Below, piece after piece: positions 46,249 through 57,600 of a stretch of DNA of 64,000 bases. The notes below the pieces were generated by a model. The model saw only the letters and a list, made by a program, of their open reading frames with translations. It searched no databases and was not told the DNA's origin. Every line of letters starts with the position of its first letter. Positions within the stretch are counted from its first letter, which is position 1. The translations under genes were made by a program, and so were the position numbers. Source of the stretch: Chryseobacterium piperi (GTDB lineage: Bacteria > Bacteroidota > Bacteroidia > Flavobacteriales > Weeksellaceae); NCBI RefSeq assembly GCF_002285635.2, contig NZ_CP023049.2, positions 1,364,001-1,428,000 of the forward strand, in the 5' to 3' direction.

Positions 46249-49200
46249 CTATTTTATAGGATCTAATTCATATGATGAAGCATTATACCCTAATTTTGTA
46301 ATCTTTGATATTTTCTTTGCAACAGGATCTGTAAAATAAACATTCCAATAAGTTTCTTCATTAGACAAAGGAAGATGGGGAATTATTTTAAGTTTTTTAC
46401 GAGAAGCTTTTTCAGTAAACATATATTTACGATTCTGAAATCTATCAAACTCTTCAAAAACAATAGTAACCAATCCGAAAAGTGTTTCCGGAAAATCGTT
46501 TGGAGATTCCCATTCTACCTCTGCATAATCTATGTAACCGTCATTAATTTTATAATTAACATGTATAAATTTTGGTCCCTCTAGCTCTAAAGGTGTTACG
46601 TTCTCCGGCCACAATTTTTTTGCCTTATTTATAATAGTTTGGGCTTCAGTCTTCATCATCGCTTCACCGTCATTATCATCTGTCTTGGTGTCCGTGAGGT
46701 TGGATTCCTCTTTTAGATTCTTATCAAAAGACTTTTTCAATAATTTAAATAAATAAACAAGTCCATTCTCCATAGCCGGCTTTAGGCGCTCTGCCATATT
46801 CATTAGAAGCTGATCTTGCACCTTGTAGAGCTCTTTTTTTGCTTTATTGTACATATCGGTTACTTTAACGTTATGAGTGGAATCTTGTACTCCTATCAGC
46901 TGGCGGCAAATCATGTTTGTGTGATAGGTCACCATATGATGGAGCTGGGCGAATGAAACTTCAATGGATTGTACTAAACGCAAGTGAATTTCTTCAATGA
47001 TAGGAATAAGGAGTTTCTCCATAGGTTTGGACACCAATTTTATCCAACTTAATTTTCTTGTTAGACTACCAGAATAATTTCTGTCTTTACTCTTTTTCAT
47101 TTCATCGAAGTACCTTATTACAGAATCAGTGTGCATTATAGCATTCTTAATCCACTCTTCAGGATTTACTTCCGGGGCTCCACGAATCCCTATCAAAGCT
47201 ATCACTCTCAAGGCCATTCTTCCGGAATTGGAAGATTCTTTACTCCCCAAATCTTTATAAATTCCCAGCATATCTGTTAGCCCGGAAGACAAAGTACTCA
47301 ATTGAACCATATTTAAAATTGATTCAGTGTCCTCCATTAACTTTTTTTTGATCGATGCGAACCAAGTATCATACATTTCTATATTGGCTACTGATGCTGC
47401 CACAAAAATGTTAAGCTCATCTAATGTTTTTTTGAAAATATTATATACATCCGTACTATTAGTCTCCGAAATACTTCGTTGAGAAGTAAACTGGCCTGAA
47501 AATGCATTCGGCTGATGGGATATCCGAAACAAATCGTTGATACGAAAGCTTTCTTGATCAATAATCATATGCTTTTCCATCGATTTAAAACCTGTTGAAA
47601 TGATCACGGGATTTTCAACTTTATCCGGATAATATAAATCATGACTTGATACAATTTCCAAATCCTTCACTTTTAGCAGCAATGAGTCATAACTTGGAAT
47701 TTTGCCGGATGCTATATATTCCTTAGGATCAAGGGGATCATCTACTTTATAAATCAAACCGTCTACATCTAAAGTGCCATTTCGCAGATACTTGGGTATT
47801 TCGTTATCCGTCATTCCGTTGGCAGTCAAAAAATCACCGACAATCACATCTTCTGTAAAGGCGATTTCATTTCTTATTTCTTTATCTCTTGCATAAAGTG
47901 AGCTATTAAAAATTTTTCTCTTGGCCAAATTGGTAACCGCTATATCTGCTTTGGAAATTCGATAATTATTTTTTGAAGTCAAATCAGGTACGGTAAGCAT
48001 CCCGTACGGAGTATTACCTACAAGGCTTTGTAAGCTATGGCATAATAAATGAGCCAGCCCAGCTAAACAGGGAAGATACTCTCCTTCAGCTTTTTTTAAA
48101 GTAATATAAGGATCAATACATATAATAGATCCCGTACCTTTCTTATTGAAAGCATCTTCCCATACGAGAGGTAGCTCAAACTGAAGATTATTTTTTTTCG
48201 TCTGTGCACTATCCGGAAGCATAATCAATACATTTCCTATTTTTTCTCCCTCTTTATTTTCGAAATAACCCACCTTATCGTTTCTCTTTGAGAGCCTTTC
48301 CACAAGATGCTTACCACTATTTCCCATTTTTATTTGAGAAAACAGGCCTTCAATAATAGAAACAAAGCTCTTTTTATCCGAATTATTTTCATTTTCTTCT
48401 CCAAAGCTATACCAGGGAAGTTTTAATGGCTCCGGCATTACATAAATATTGGGAGCGATTTCATAAGCTTCGGCATAAGACCATTCTCCGGTCTTTTGGG
48501 TATAGGGAATTTTTAACATGATTTTACGAGAAAGCCATACAGAATCCTCATCCTGTGGTGAGTCTATAAAACATGTATCCTTACCATTTATGGTAGAATA
48601 ATCCTCCGAATCTTTTTCATTTTTTTCCTGACGAAGGTGAATCGTATTTCCTAATAATTTCCACGCATGATCATCATTTCCATATGTCCAGGCACCCAGC
48701 TTTTGCAGGTAAGACTCCACTTCTTCTTTTTGAATAGATTGATCCTTTCTTATTTCATCAATTTTATTATTAAAATCTGAAATGCGTTCCACAATCATTT
48801 GTATTGCATATTGATCAGAAGGCTTCGGCAGAAGTTTTTTATCTTCCCTTATGGCTAATAATAACCGATAATTACTTAACTGTTCCAGATGGTAAGAAAA
48901 TACATAAAAATCTCTACTCCATGCTGCAATGTCTGCAGCAATTCTTCTTAGCTCAACAATAGAAGGTAATTGTTCCAACCCTATGGGTAATACTTCATGA
49001 TACAATCTTTCCATAAGATGGATCTGAATCAACATGGCAGATGAGTTTCTTCGCTGGGTTTGATAGGCGTGAATTCCCATCACCTGATTCTTGGCACGTT
49101 CTTTTCTTGCCGGCTCGAAAGTAAAGAAATAGGCCTTAAAATATTCTCTAAATTCACTTTTCCATTGTTCGGACATCCCTTTGATTGTCTCTTCCCTTAA

Positions 49201-49599
49201 TTTTTTAAAGCTATCTTTTAAAGGACCAGACTTTACAGGTGTCCATTCATTTCCTGATAAGCCGGAAAAATCACTGATTTCAGCACTTAATTGGTTTAAA
49301 GGAATATCATCCAGCCAGGCTTCAAAAATCAATATCCATGCTAGCCAGCCCACTGCTAACTCTGCCTCTTCCATACCAATATTTGGATAGGAAGACAAAA
49401 CCTGCACTTCCATTTTCCAGGTATCAATATCCTCCCATTTAAATCCTAATTGTAAAAGTCTTTGTTCGTTTAACCAATTTTTCAATATTCCATGAAGATA
49501 TTCTGGGTTCACTCTGACATTTCTTGAGCTTCCTTTACTTGTTGATACAAACCAACCAGGATAAATTCTTCTATTCATTTTTTTGCCTTGTGTTTCCAT
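46249..49599 (-). CDS. BoNT/NTNH-like protein with inactive protease domain and N-terminal terpene-synthase-like domain
   Basis: A 1116-residue protein without signal peptide. Residues 1 to about 325 resemble a class I terpene synthase (YPNIGMEEAELAVGWLAW, YQTQRRNSSAM, RDFYVFSYHLEQ, AWTYGNDDHAWK), but the metal motifs are lost (FEAWLD for DDxxD, Arg for the Asn of NSE). About 355-640 is a light-chain-type domain in which HExxH reads HLLCH (517-521) and RxxY reads RNGT (606-609), so it should not bind catalytic zinc. About 640-1116 is a helical domain plus the LWPENV beta domain; no trefoils. It starts 7 bp after the complete toxin. Confidence 0.75.
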   Translation of the reverse strand: METQGKKMNRRIYPGWFVSTSKGSSRNVRVNPEYLHGILKNWLNEQRLLQLGFKWEDIDTWKMEVQVLSSYPNIGMEEAELAVGWLAWILIFEAWLDDIPLNQLSAEISDFSGLSGNEWTPVKSGPLKDSFKKLREETIKGMSEQWKSEFREYFKAYFFTFEPARKERAKNQVMGIHAYQTQRRNSSAMLIQIHLMERLYHEVLPIGLEQLPSIVELRRIAADIAAWSRDFYVFSYHLEQLSNYRLLLAIREDKKLLPKPSDQYAIQMIVERISDFNNKIDEIRKDQSIQKEEVESYLQKLGAWTYGNDDHAWKLLGNTIHLRQEKNEKDSEDYSTINGKDTCFIDSPQDEDSVWLSRKIMLKIPYTQKTGEWSYAEAYEIAPNIYVMPEPLKLPWYSFGEENENNSDKKSFVSIIEGLFSQIKMGNSGKHLVERLSKRNDKVGYFENKEGEKIGNVLIMLPDSAQTKKNNLQFELPLVWEDAFNKKGTGSIICIDPYITLKKAEGEYLPCLAGLAHLLCHSLQSLVGNTPYGMLTVPDLTSKNNYRISKADIAVTNLAKRKIFNSSLYARDKEIRNEIAFTEDVIVGDFLTANGMTDNEIPKYLRNGTLDVDGLIYKVDDPLDPKEYIASGKIPSYDSLLLKVKDLEIVSSHDLYYPDKVENPVIISTGFKSMEKHMIIDQESFRINDLFRISHQPNAFSGQFTSQRSISETNSTDVYNIFKKTLDELNIFVAASVANIEMYDTWFASIKKKLMEDTESILNMVQLSTLSSGLTDMLGIYKDLGSKESSNSGRMALRVIALIGIRGAPEVNPEEWIKNAIMHTDSVIRYFDEMKKSKDRNYSGSLTRKLSWIKLVSKPMEKLLIPIIEEIHLRLVQSIEVSFAQLHHMVTYHTNMICRQLIGVQDSTHNVKVTDMYNKAKKELYKVQDQLLMNMAERLKPAMENGLVYLFKLLKKSFDKNLKEESNLTDTKTDDNDGEAMMKTEAQTIINKAKKLWPENVTPLELEGPKFIHVNYKINDGYIDYAEVEWESPNDFPETLFGLVTIVFEEFDRFQNRKYMFTEKASRKKLKIIPHLPLSNEETYWNVYFTDPVAKKISKITKLGYNASSYELDPIK

Positions 49600-49606
49600 A
49601 TTGATA

Positions 49607-52600
49607 TTATTCTATTTTTGTAATATTCCAAATCTGATTTTTTATATTATCCTGAGATTCTTTAGCAAAAACGATATTTTCAGTGGAATCTTTATCCGGT
49701 ATAAACGTAAGACAGTCTCCCGCATAGTCTTTTGAAAATAACTTATAGTGTCCTTTTTCGTAAACAAATATAAAATCTAACATAGTGATAAAAGGAGCCT
49801 CTTTTCCTAAATACTTAACAGGAAAAATTCTTGGTTCTATACTCATATCCAGAATGGAATGATTTATCTTATATATCTTTTCTCTCGCTGTTGAAGTAGA
49901 TTCATCCCAAGATAAAACCATATCCTGTTCTCCATTTTCAATAGTGGCTACATATTTTTTTTCTGTTTCCAATCCAAAAGCTTCCGGCTCTACAATCAAC
50001 CAACTTTGCCAGCCTGAATCTATTTCTGCACGTGATCCTAATTTTAAACCTTGATTTTCAAAATCTTCTGCTTGTATGGCCAGCTGTACTTCCTTATTGA
50101 TAATCCTCCATGCTTTTCTTTCATCATCATAAGTAACTTTCCATAACTGCTTATTCCTATCCGATTTACTAAAGGGCTTTGGACTCACCCGAGTACGGTT
50201 TCCGGGAATAGGGCTTAACGTTAGAAGATTATTCATAGAATCATAAATAAAATAATACTCTGCTTCTTGCTTTTCAAATCGAAACAGGCATTCTCTGTTT
50301 TGATAGGACTCAATTTTCACCTCTTGATCTCCCTGAACTATATTGATATAGCGATCACTCTTAATTTTTCTAAAGTTTTCAAAAGCAACGATATTGTAAT
50401 AAATACCCGGAGAAGGAAATTCACCAAATCTCCATCTTCGAAGCAGTATTTTTTCCTTAGGATTTCCACTTGGCATACCAGCTATTAATTCCCACCCTTC
50501 TTTATCTTCTTTAGAACTTCCTTCCATTATGCACGTTCTTTGTTCAAAAAACATCAGGAAACTATCCTCTCCTAAAGGATAAAGTTCAAACGGTATCTTG
50601 ACAACCGAATTCTGGTATGCTTTACCATTGTTATTCCTTATAAAATAATTCGAAAAAATATTACTGAAACTAAAACTATTAAGAGATTCTTCAACAGTAT
50701 TGGCTAACCATACTTGTGATGGATGTGAGGTTAATGACCATAATCCTAATGGTAATGATGTTGAATTACTCGCATAAAGAGAGGTTATACATCGATTGTC
50801 ATATTCAGAAAAAATAGTGTATGCTTTTTTATCCTCTACACGACCTGCATCTGCTTTAATCAGATTAAACAGACAGTTCTTACCATCCGGAACAAGACTA
50901 AAAGTTTGTGAATGATCAGCTAATCCAATGAATCTATCCGGATATACTCCGCTTCTAAATTTTATATATCCTTCATCATCCAATACAACTTCCCATTTGT
51001 AAGCTTGATTTTCTTCTATATTTCCACTTTGTATCCCTATGGTTCCATCTAAATTGGACGTTAGCTTATTTTTAGTTTCAGCATTTATAATCATATAGAA
51101 ATTATCTCTAAACTTTCTGAATATCCATCTTTGCTTTCCTTTTGAAGTGTACTTCTCCTGTATTAAGCTACCATCCGAACTACTTAAACTTAAGCTTGAA
51201 CTAGCGTATTGAAATAAATATTCATTATAAGGTACCGGTAGAAGATAGTCTTTTAAATAGCTTTTCCGACCATTCACTTCAATATCAACATATCTGTCAC
51301 CATTTTTATTCACCTTAACTTTAGCATAGGAGTGCTCACCTATTAATGCGGTAGGCGTTTTAATATAAACCATTATAGCATCCCAAGAATCAGTTATAGG
51401 GATCAAATGATCCGTTTTTTTATCTTTCATTTGTGTAGAAATCCAGTAACTTGGTATTTTAGTTTTTTTTGATAGTACATAGGCTTCTACTCTGAGTAAG
51501 GCTAAAAGTTCCTCTGGAAGATCTGGAAGATCCCAGGTCAAGGCATATTGTTCTTTTTGAGCTTCCCGTAAGTCAATATGAAGTAATGGTAGACTAAAAA
51601 TAAGATCAGGCCAAAATTTACCTTGGAAACATTCATCTAGCCAGGACCATTGATCTTTTAAAATTTCAATTTTAGATACTCTGCTTTTTATTGTTTCAAA
51701 TCTTTCATTTCCCTCTTTTCTATTTTGGATTCGATCACTTTCTAATGTTCCTTCATACGTTTTCCAACTGATGTACTGTGCTACATAATCTTTTTTATAT
51801 TGTTCAAGAATATCTTTTGAATTCTTTTCATAGTTGTGGCTATGATACTCTTTTACTAACTGATAAACAGCTTCTTTACAGTCCCTAATTGTTTTGCCTG
51901 CAACATCTTTCAACATCTCATCATAGATATAATACATCTCTTCTACCCGCCCACAGGCAGTAGCCATTATTTCATTTTTAATATTAAGATCCTTTTCCGC
52001 ATTTTTAGCTTCTTCTGCATTTTTTAGAATGAGATTAATGCTGATTTCTAATGATTCCCTAACCTGAGTTTCAAAAACCCTATATGAAGATTCCATCTCT
52101 GGAATTATTTGCTCTTTTACCTTTTTCACTACATCACTCTTCCAAACTCTATCCCGAAGTCTGGTATATTTTTGTACCTCTTCATTAAGATCCCGTGGAG
52201 CAAAATAGTGAATGATACCTTCAATAAGGTCTTTGAGGTAAATCCCTAAAAATATAATTCCTATAATAGCAGATATGGTCAATCCTATAGGTCCTCCAAT
52301 AACAACAGCCCCTCCTAAGACAGCCAAAAGAGCGATTTGAGATGCAACGGCGTTATAATCTTCTTTTCTCAGAGCATCTGCGATTCCTAATAGATCACCA
52401 ACAATAGGAACAATACCTAAAGCACTCGCTGTTTTAGTAAAATTATCTGCATCACTTTTAAAGACCTCAATTAAGCTTTTGCACCACCCATAAAATTCAA
52501 ACACGTCCATCGGTACTGAGGTAAGTCCCCTATTCAAAACTTCAACAGAGTTTTTGAAATTAATAATTTTAGCCCGAGGATATTTTTCTGCACTTTTGAA

Positions 52601-54010
52601 AGAATTTACAAAATAGGGCTTGAATTGATCTGTATTTTTCTGTGAATCTAAAAATTCATTTACGACTTTAATTGAATTTCTACGAAGCTCATTGATCTCA
52701 ACATCTTTAAAAAAACTATCCTTTTCCACAAAATTTGCAGGTTGGCTTGTAATAGATGGAATACATGAAATAAGTTTAGAAATACTTCTCTTGTATGCAG
52801 TAATAGACCTTTTTTTTCTGCTATGAATCAGATCACAAGAAACAACATTATTCAACTTCTGAATTTTTGAGTCCGAAGGGTCCAATTCTAATGACTCTAC
52901 TTTGTAAGGTCCTTCAAAATCCAAATAACTTCCCCGTAGGAACCTTTGAATATAATCAATCGGATATCCTTTTGCAGTCAATGAATCAGCAATAATTTCT
53001 ACTTCGGTCGGAAAATTGTAATAGATATTCCATATTCGATAATCAAGTCTTTTACGAAGTACATTTGCTTTATCACTAAATCCTACTAGCACTTCACTAT
53101 CTAGATAATCAATCCTCCTCAGAAGATACTTCCAATAGTCGAAAGCATGCGATATTCCCACCACATCTACTATTCTTCTATAGAAATCACGCCATGCTGG
53201 ATTCGTTACATTAACTTCAACAGCCCTAACTTCCTTTACGGGGTATTTCTCACGTCCTGTAAAATTGTCTATAATAATATTTCCTTCCTTATCTCTTAAT
53301 GGTCCATGATATTGATCTTCTATATAAAACATCGTATTGGCCTTTTCTACTTCTATCAGTACTTGGAAGCTATGACAAAGTTCATGTGCCAGTACACCGA
53401 ATGAAGGGATTATAGCTCCTGTACTCATAACCTTTCCTGTAACTGCAGGGTCTATTGAAATCATGGATCCCATTCCTCTTCCGTAACCTTCAACTGATCC
53501 TTGCATTTTTTGTTGATTATAGATCCCATTAGCAATAGCTCCTGGACTTAGCCCCATAATTATTACATGTCCCACCTTTCTATTTTTTCCTTCTTTGGTA
53601 GCTATATCAAAATAACCTTCTTCAGTGTCAAAATAAGCTATTTTTGTATTCTCAGGATCATATCCTATTAAATTCCCCCCTAAAGGCTCTCCTTCATAAT
53701 ATACTGGTAAGGGCTTTAAATTTTCAATTGCATCCAATAATGTTTTTCCCGCTCTACCTCTACTTATATCTTCTAAATGATCAGAGATTGTATTAAGAAA
53801 CTCCTGTTTAGTTTCTATGGAATTGTATCTCGTAAAATTTAACCATGAGTCGGCCGTATCACCACTATCGAGATCAAACATCGCCTGAGGAAGAACATAT
53901 ATTCCTGGCTTTAGCTGAAAAGCTTTTTCATAAGAATCAAAGGGAGCATAAGGTATTTTCATACTTACCACATTGATATCATCAATAGGATCATTATAAT
54001 TAAATGGCAT
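49607..54010 (-). CDS. BoNT-like toxin, complete (protease, translocation, beta and trefoil domains)
   Basis: A 1467-residue protein without signal peptide. Light chain (1 to about 390): FNYNDPIDDINVVSMKIP, HELCH at 209-213 (Glu210 catalytic), probable third ligand Glu265, and Arg359-x-x-Tyr362 in RGSYLDFEG. Linker: Cys392 and Cys416, 24 residues apart, enclose the basic RKKR (398-401), like the disulfide-bridged nicking loop of clostridial toxins. Translocation domain about 430-795 with a hydrophobic segment at 556-592. A beta domain starts at FWPDL (799), and ricin-like trefoils run from about 945 to the end. The host target is unknown. Related proteins have been reported in C. piperi (from memory). 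Confidence 0.88.
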   Translation of the reverse strand: MPFNYNDPIDDINVVSMKIPYAPFDSYEKAFQLKPGIYVLPQAMFDLDSGDTADSWLNFTRYNSIETKQEFLNTISDHLEDISRGRAGKTLLDAIENLKPLPVYYEGEPLGGNLIGYDPENTKIAYFDTEEGYFDIATKEGKNRKVGHVIIMGLSPGAIANGIYNQQKMQGSVEGYGRGMGSMISIDPAVTGKVMSTGAIIPSFGVLAHELCHSFQVLIEVEKANTMFYIEDQYHGPLRDKEGNIIIDNFTGREKYPVKEVRAVEVNVTNPAWRDFYRRIVDVVGISHAFDYWKYLLRRIDYLDSEVLVGFSDKANVLRKRLDYRIWNIYYNFPTEVEIIADSLTAKGYPIDYIQRFLRGSYLDFEGPYKVESLELDPSDSKIQKLNNVVSCDLIHSRKKRSITAYKRSISKLISCIPSITSQPANFVEKDSFFKDVEINELRRNSIKVVNEFLDSQKNTDQFKPYFVNSFKSAEKYPRAKIINFKNSVEVLNRGLTSVPMDVFEFYGWCKSLIEVFKSDADNFTKTASALGIVPIVGDLLGIADALRKEDYNAVASQIALLAVLGGAVVIGGPIGLTISAIIGIIFLGIYLKDLIEGIIHYFAPRDLNEEVQKYTRLRDRVWKSDVVKKVKEQIIPEMESSYRVFETQVRESLEISINLILKNAEEAKNAEKDLNIKNEIMATACGRVEEMYYIYDEMLKDVAGKTIRDCKEAVYQLVKEYHSHNYEKNSKDILEQYKKDYVAQYISWKTYEGTLESDRIQNRKEGNERFETIKSRVSKIEILKDQWSWLDECFQGKFWPDLIFSLPLLHIDLREAQKEQYALTWDLPDLPEELLALLRVEAYVLSKKTKIPSYWISTQMKDKKTDHLIPITDSWDAIMVYIKTPTALIGEHSYAKVKVNKNGDRYVDIEVNGRKSYLKDYLLPVPYNEYLFQYASSSLSLSSSDGSLIQEKYTSKGKQRWIFRKFRDNFYMIINAETKNKLTSNLDGTIGIQSGNIEENQAYKWEVVLDDEGYIKFRSGVYPDRFIGLADHSQTFSLVPDGKNCLFNLIKADAGRVEDKKAYTIFSEYDNRCITSLYASNSTSLPLGLWSLTSHPSQVWLANTVEESLNSFSFSNIFSNYFIRNNNGKAYQNSVVKIPFELYPLGEDSFLMFFEQRTCIMEGSSKEDKEGWELIAGMPSGNPKEKILLRRWRFGEFPSPGIYYNIVAFENFRKIKSDRYINIVQGDQEVKIESYQNRECLFRFEKQEAEYYFIYDSMNNLLTLSPIPGNRTRVSPKPFSKSDRNKQLWKVTYDDERKAWRIINKEVQLAIQAEDFENQGLKLGSRAEIDSGWQSWLIVEPEAFGLETEKKYVATIENGEQDMVLSWDESTSTAREKIYKINHSILDMSIEPRIFPVKYLGKEAPFITMLDFIFVYEKGHYKLFSKDYAGDCLTFIPDKDSTENIVFAKESQDNIKNQIWNITKIE

Positions 54011-54691
54011 AACAATAGATTTAAATTAATTATTTAGATAAGATTCAGAACTGCTTTTTTAATAGACTATTCTTGGGAACCTCTAAAATTATTTCAATGC
54101 ATCAAAAGCCATTATTTTTTATACATTCGACAGCTAAAATAATACTTCCTAAAACTGACTTTCCCCGCTCCTATTTCTACCGGAACATCCAGGAGTATTA
54201 GTTAAAAAAGGATAAATTTTATCAGTTGTTTGATCGTATAATATTAATCAATGGCAAAATCTGCACGCTTCACATCAGTACTCTTCCATGAATCCGGATA
54301 GTATATTTCTCAGAAACCTAAATCAGCTTTCTAGGTAAGTATTGCTAACCCCGGAATAGTGATCTAAACTGGAGCTCTTGAGTTAAACATCATAAAGTAT
54401 CGTACTATTTTTCTACTATCCCATGCTCTTCTCTCATACTTCTTTTTTGTTTTAAATGCCACATCAGCAAGCATATCATCATATTTTTTCACCTATTGCG
54501 AACTTCGATATTTCAATAACCTTCTTGCCTCATTGCATTCTAACTGATCAATTCTAGTATCAATCTAATTGTCTTAACCTTTTATTGTTAATTCAAGAAA
54601 TTCTCTAGTTTTTAGTTTCCAGGTAGAATAATTAGGAACTATGTTTTTTTTGTACATATTTCTTTTATCATCTCTTTCCACACCTTATTCA
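54011..54691. other. 681-bp gap with a decayed coding relic
   Basis: No intact gene. On the minus strand one frame from about 54560 to 54364 looks coding (EARRLLKYRSSQ, one TAG at 54493-54495, then DDMLADVAFKTKKKYERR). It ends at TAG 54364-54366. I do not recognise the relic. The stretch nearest 54011 probably holds the promoter of the complete toxin. Confidence 0.4.
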
Positions 54692-57600
54692 CTATTCATC
54701 ATCAGGAAGATCACTAGGTTCAACAAGTTCCCATTCATACAAATTTTCATCAGATTTGGATACCATTTGAAAATCAAAGGTTCTTTCAGCATAAATATCT
54801 TCAACTTCAGATTTTACAATTCCTATATACTTATTATCATCATCTCCTGCGCTCACACTTACTATCCCAAATTTTCCACTTCCCAAATACTCTAGCTTCC
54901 ATTTGAATGTATCCTGATTTTCATAAGAAACAATAACAGGGAGTTTTTCCCAATAAGCAATGGCACCTTCCATTCCAAAATATTCTTTAAATACAATATT
55001 ATATAAGTCATTTTCTAAAGGAGTAAATTTCCATAGAAAAAGAGGGGTTCCGTTATATTTAACAGGTATAAGGGCTAAATGGCCGACCCCCGGGAGATTA
55101 TAAATAATGGAAAGACCAGATGCACTAAAAGTGATAATGTAGCTCTTATTCCTCTTTGGAAGATATATATATTTTTCGTGCGGTTCAATAAGCTCCCATT
55201 CATACAAATTTCCATCAGATTTGGATACCATTTGAAAATCAAAGGTTTCTTCAGCATAAATATCTTCAACTTCAGATTTTACAATTCCCAAATACTGTTT
55301 ACCGTTGCCTCCCTCGTATACACTTACTAATGCAAATTTTCCACTTCCCAAATACTCCAATTTCCATTTGAATTCATCCCGATCTTCATAAGGACTAAGA
55401 ATAGGATATTCTCCCCAATTAGCAATGCCGTGCATTTCTTTATCTTGTGTAATTACAATTTTATATAAACCATTTTCTATCAGAGTAAATTTCCATCGAA
55501 AAGAAGATGACCCATCATATCCAGCCTGTCTAACAGGCCAACCAAACGGCTCATTAAACCATTTATAAATAAGAGGAAGACCTGAGGCATTAAAATTGAT
55601 TAAATATTCCCTATTACCCTTTGGAAGATATATATATTTTTCACTAGGTTCAATAAGCTCCCATTCATACAGATTTCCATCAGATTTGGATACCATTTGA
55701 AAATCAAAGGTTCTTTCAGCATAAATATCTTCAACTTCAGATTTTACAATTCCCAAATACTGTTTGCCGTTGCCTCCCTCGTATACACTTACTAATGCAA
55801 ATTTTCCACTTCCCAAATACTCCAATTTCCATTTGAATTCATCCCGATCTTCATAAGGACTAAGAATAGGATATTCTCCCCAATTAGCAATGCCGTGCAT
55901 TTCTTTATCTTGTGTAATTACAATTTTGTATAAACCATTTTCTATCGGAGTAAATTTCCATCGAAAAGAAGATGATCCATCATATCCAGCCTGTCTAACA
56001 GGCCAACCAAACGGCTCATTAAACCATTTATAAATAAGAGGAAGACCTGAGGCATTAAAATTGATTAGATATTCCCTATTACCCTTTGGAAGATATATAT
56101 ATTTTTCACTAGGTTCAATAAGCTCCCATTCATACAGATTTCCATCAGATTTGGATACCATTTGAAAATTAAATTCTCGTTCAGTATAAATATCTGAAAC
56201 TTCAGATTTTACAATTCCTATATATCTATTATCACTATCTCCAGCACTTACACTGACTAAACCAAATTTTCTATTTCCCAAATATTCCAATTTCCATTTG
56301 AACGCATCATTATCTTGATACTCTTTAATGATCGGATGATTCTCTGAGCTATTATTTGCAAGAGCCATTATAGATTGATCTTGTCCATCTTTGATGCTAA
56401 TCCTATAGATATTACTTCCTAAAGGAGTGAATTTCCAACCGAAAGAAGAAACCCTTCCATCATATTTAGCTTGTCTAACCGGCCAACCTGAAAACCATTT
56501 ATAAATAAGAGGAAGACCAGAGGCACTAAAATTGATTAAATACTCTTTATTCCTTCTAGGCAGATATATATATTTTTCACTAGGTTCAATAAGCTCCCAT
56601 TCATACAGATTTCCATCAGATTTGGATACCATTTGAAAATTAAATTCTCGTTCAGTATAAATATCTGAAACTTCAGATTTTACAATTCCTATATATCTAT
56701 TATCACTATCTCCGGCACTTACACTGACTAAACCAAATTTTCTATTTCCCAAATATTCCAATTTCCATTTGAACGCATCATTACCTTTATAATTATTAAT
56801 GACGGGATGCGCTGAGCTATTATTTGCAAGAGCCATTAAAGGTTCATCTAGTCCATGTCTGATCCTAATGCCATAGATATTACTTCCTAAAGGAGTGAAT
56901 TTCCAACCAAAAGAAGATGATCCATCATATATTGCTTGTCTAACTGGCCAACCAAAAGGTTCATTAAACCATTTATAAATAATAGAAAGCCCGGATGCAC
57001 TAAAATTGATTAGATACTCTTTATTCCTTCTAGGCAGATATAAATCTTTCGGGCTTATTTTAATCTCATCATCTAGAATATTTTCAATGATCCATAATTG
57101 ATTCTCATCACCTGTATCTTCATATTGAGTTAATGCTTTATTATGTCCATTAGATTGAAGCATTTTTTGGCTATGTTGTACCTGTAATTTCCATACCCCT
57201 TTATCTTCACCCTCCTTTATAAAATCCCACTCCTGATGTACTCCTCCTATCGCTTTAGATTGGATAGCGTTTGCTCCATTGCCTGTAAAAACGCCTTCAA
57301 TTTGTATTAACTTTTTACTAAATACATTCTTAATTGTACATACGTTATTTTTTTTCTTTTCTATAATCCATTGTTGTTTAGGGTCATTTTTATTATAAGA
57401 CATTAAAACCACTGAAGTCCACTCAATATTGTTTTGGACCCCTATAGCCGTAAAAGTATTTTTATAAGGTTTTATGGAGTAGTATTTTGTTACTCGCTCT
57501 ATTTTCTTAGAGTGGATAATCTCTTTAAAAGTAAATGTTGAGCCAAGATTTTCGCCTATCATTAATGTATTATTCTCTATAGATAAGGCTTTCCCAGTAT

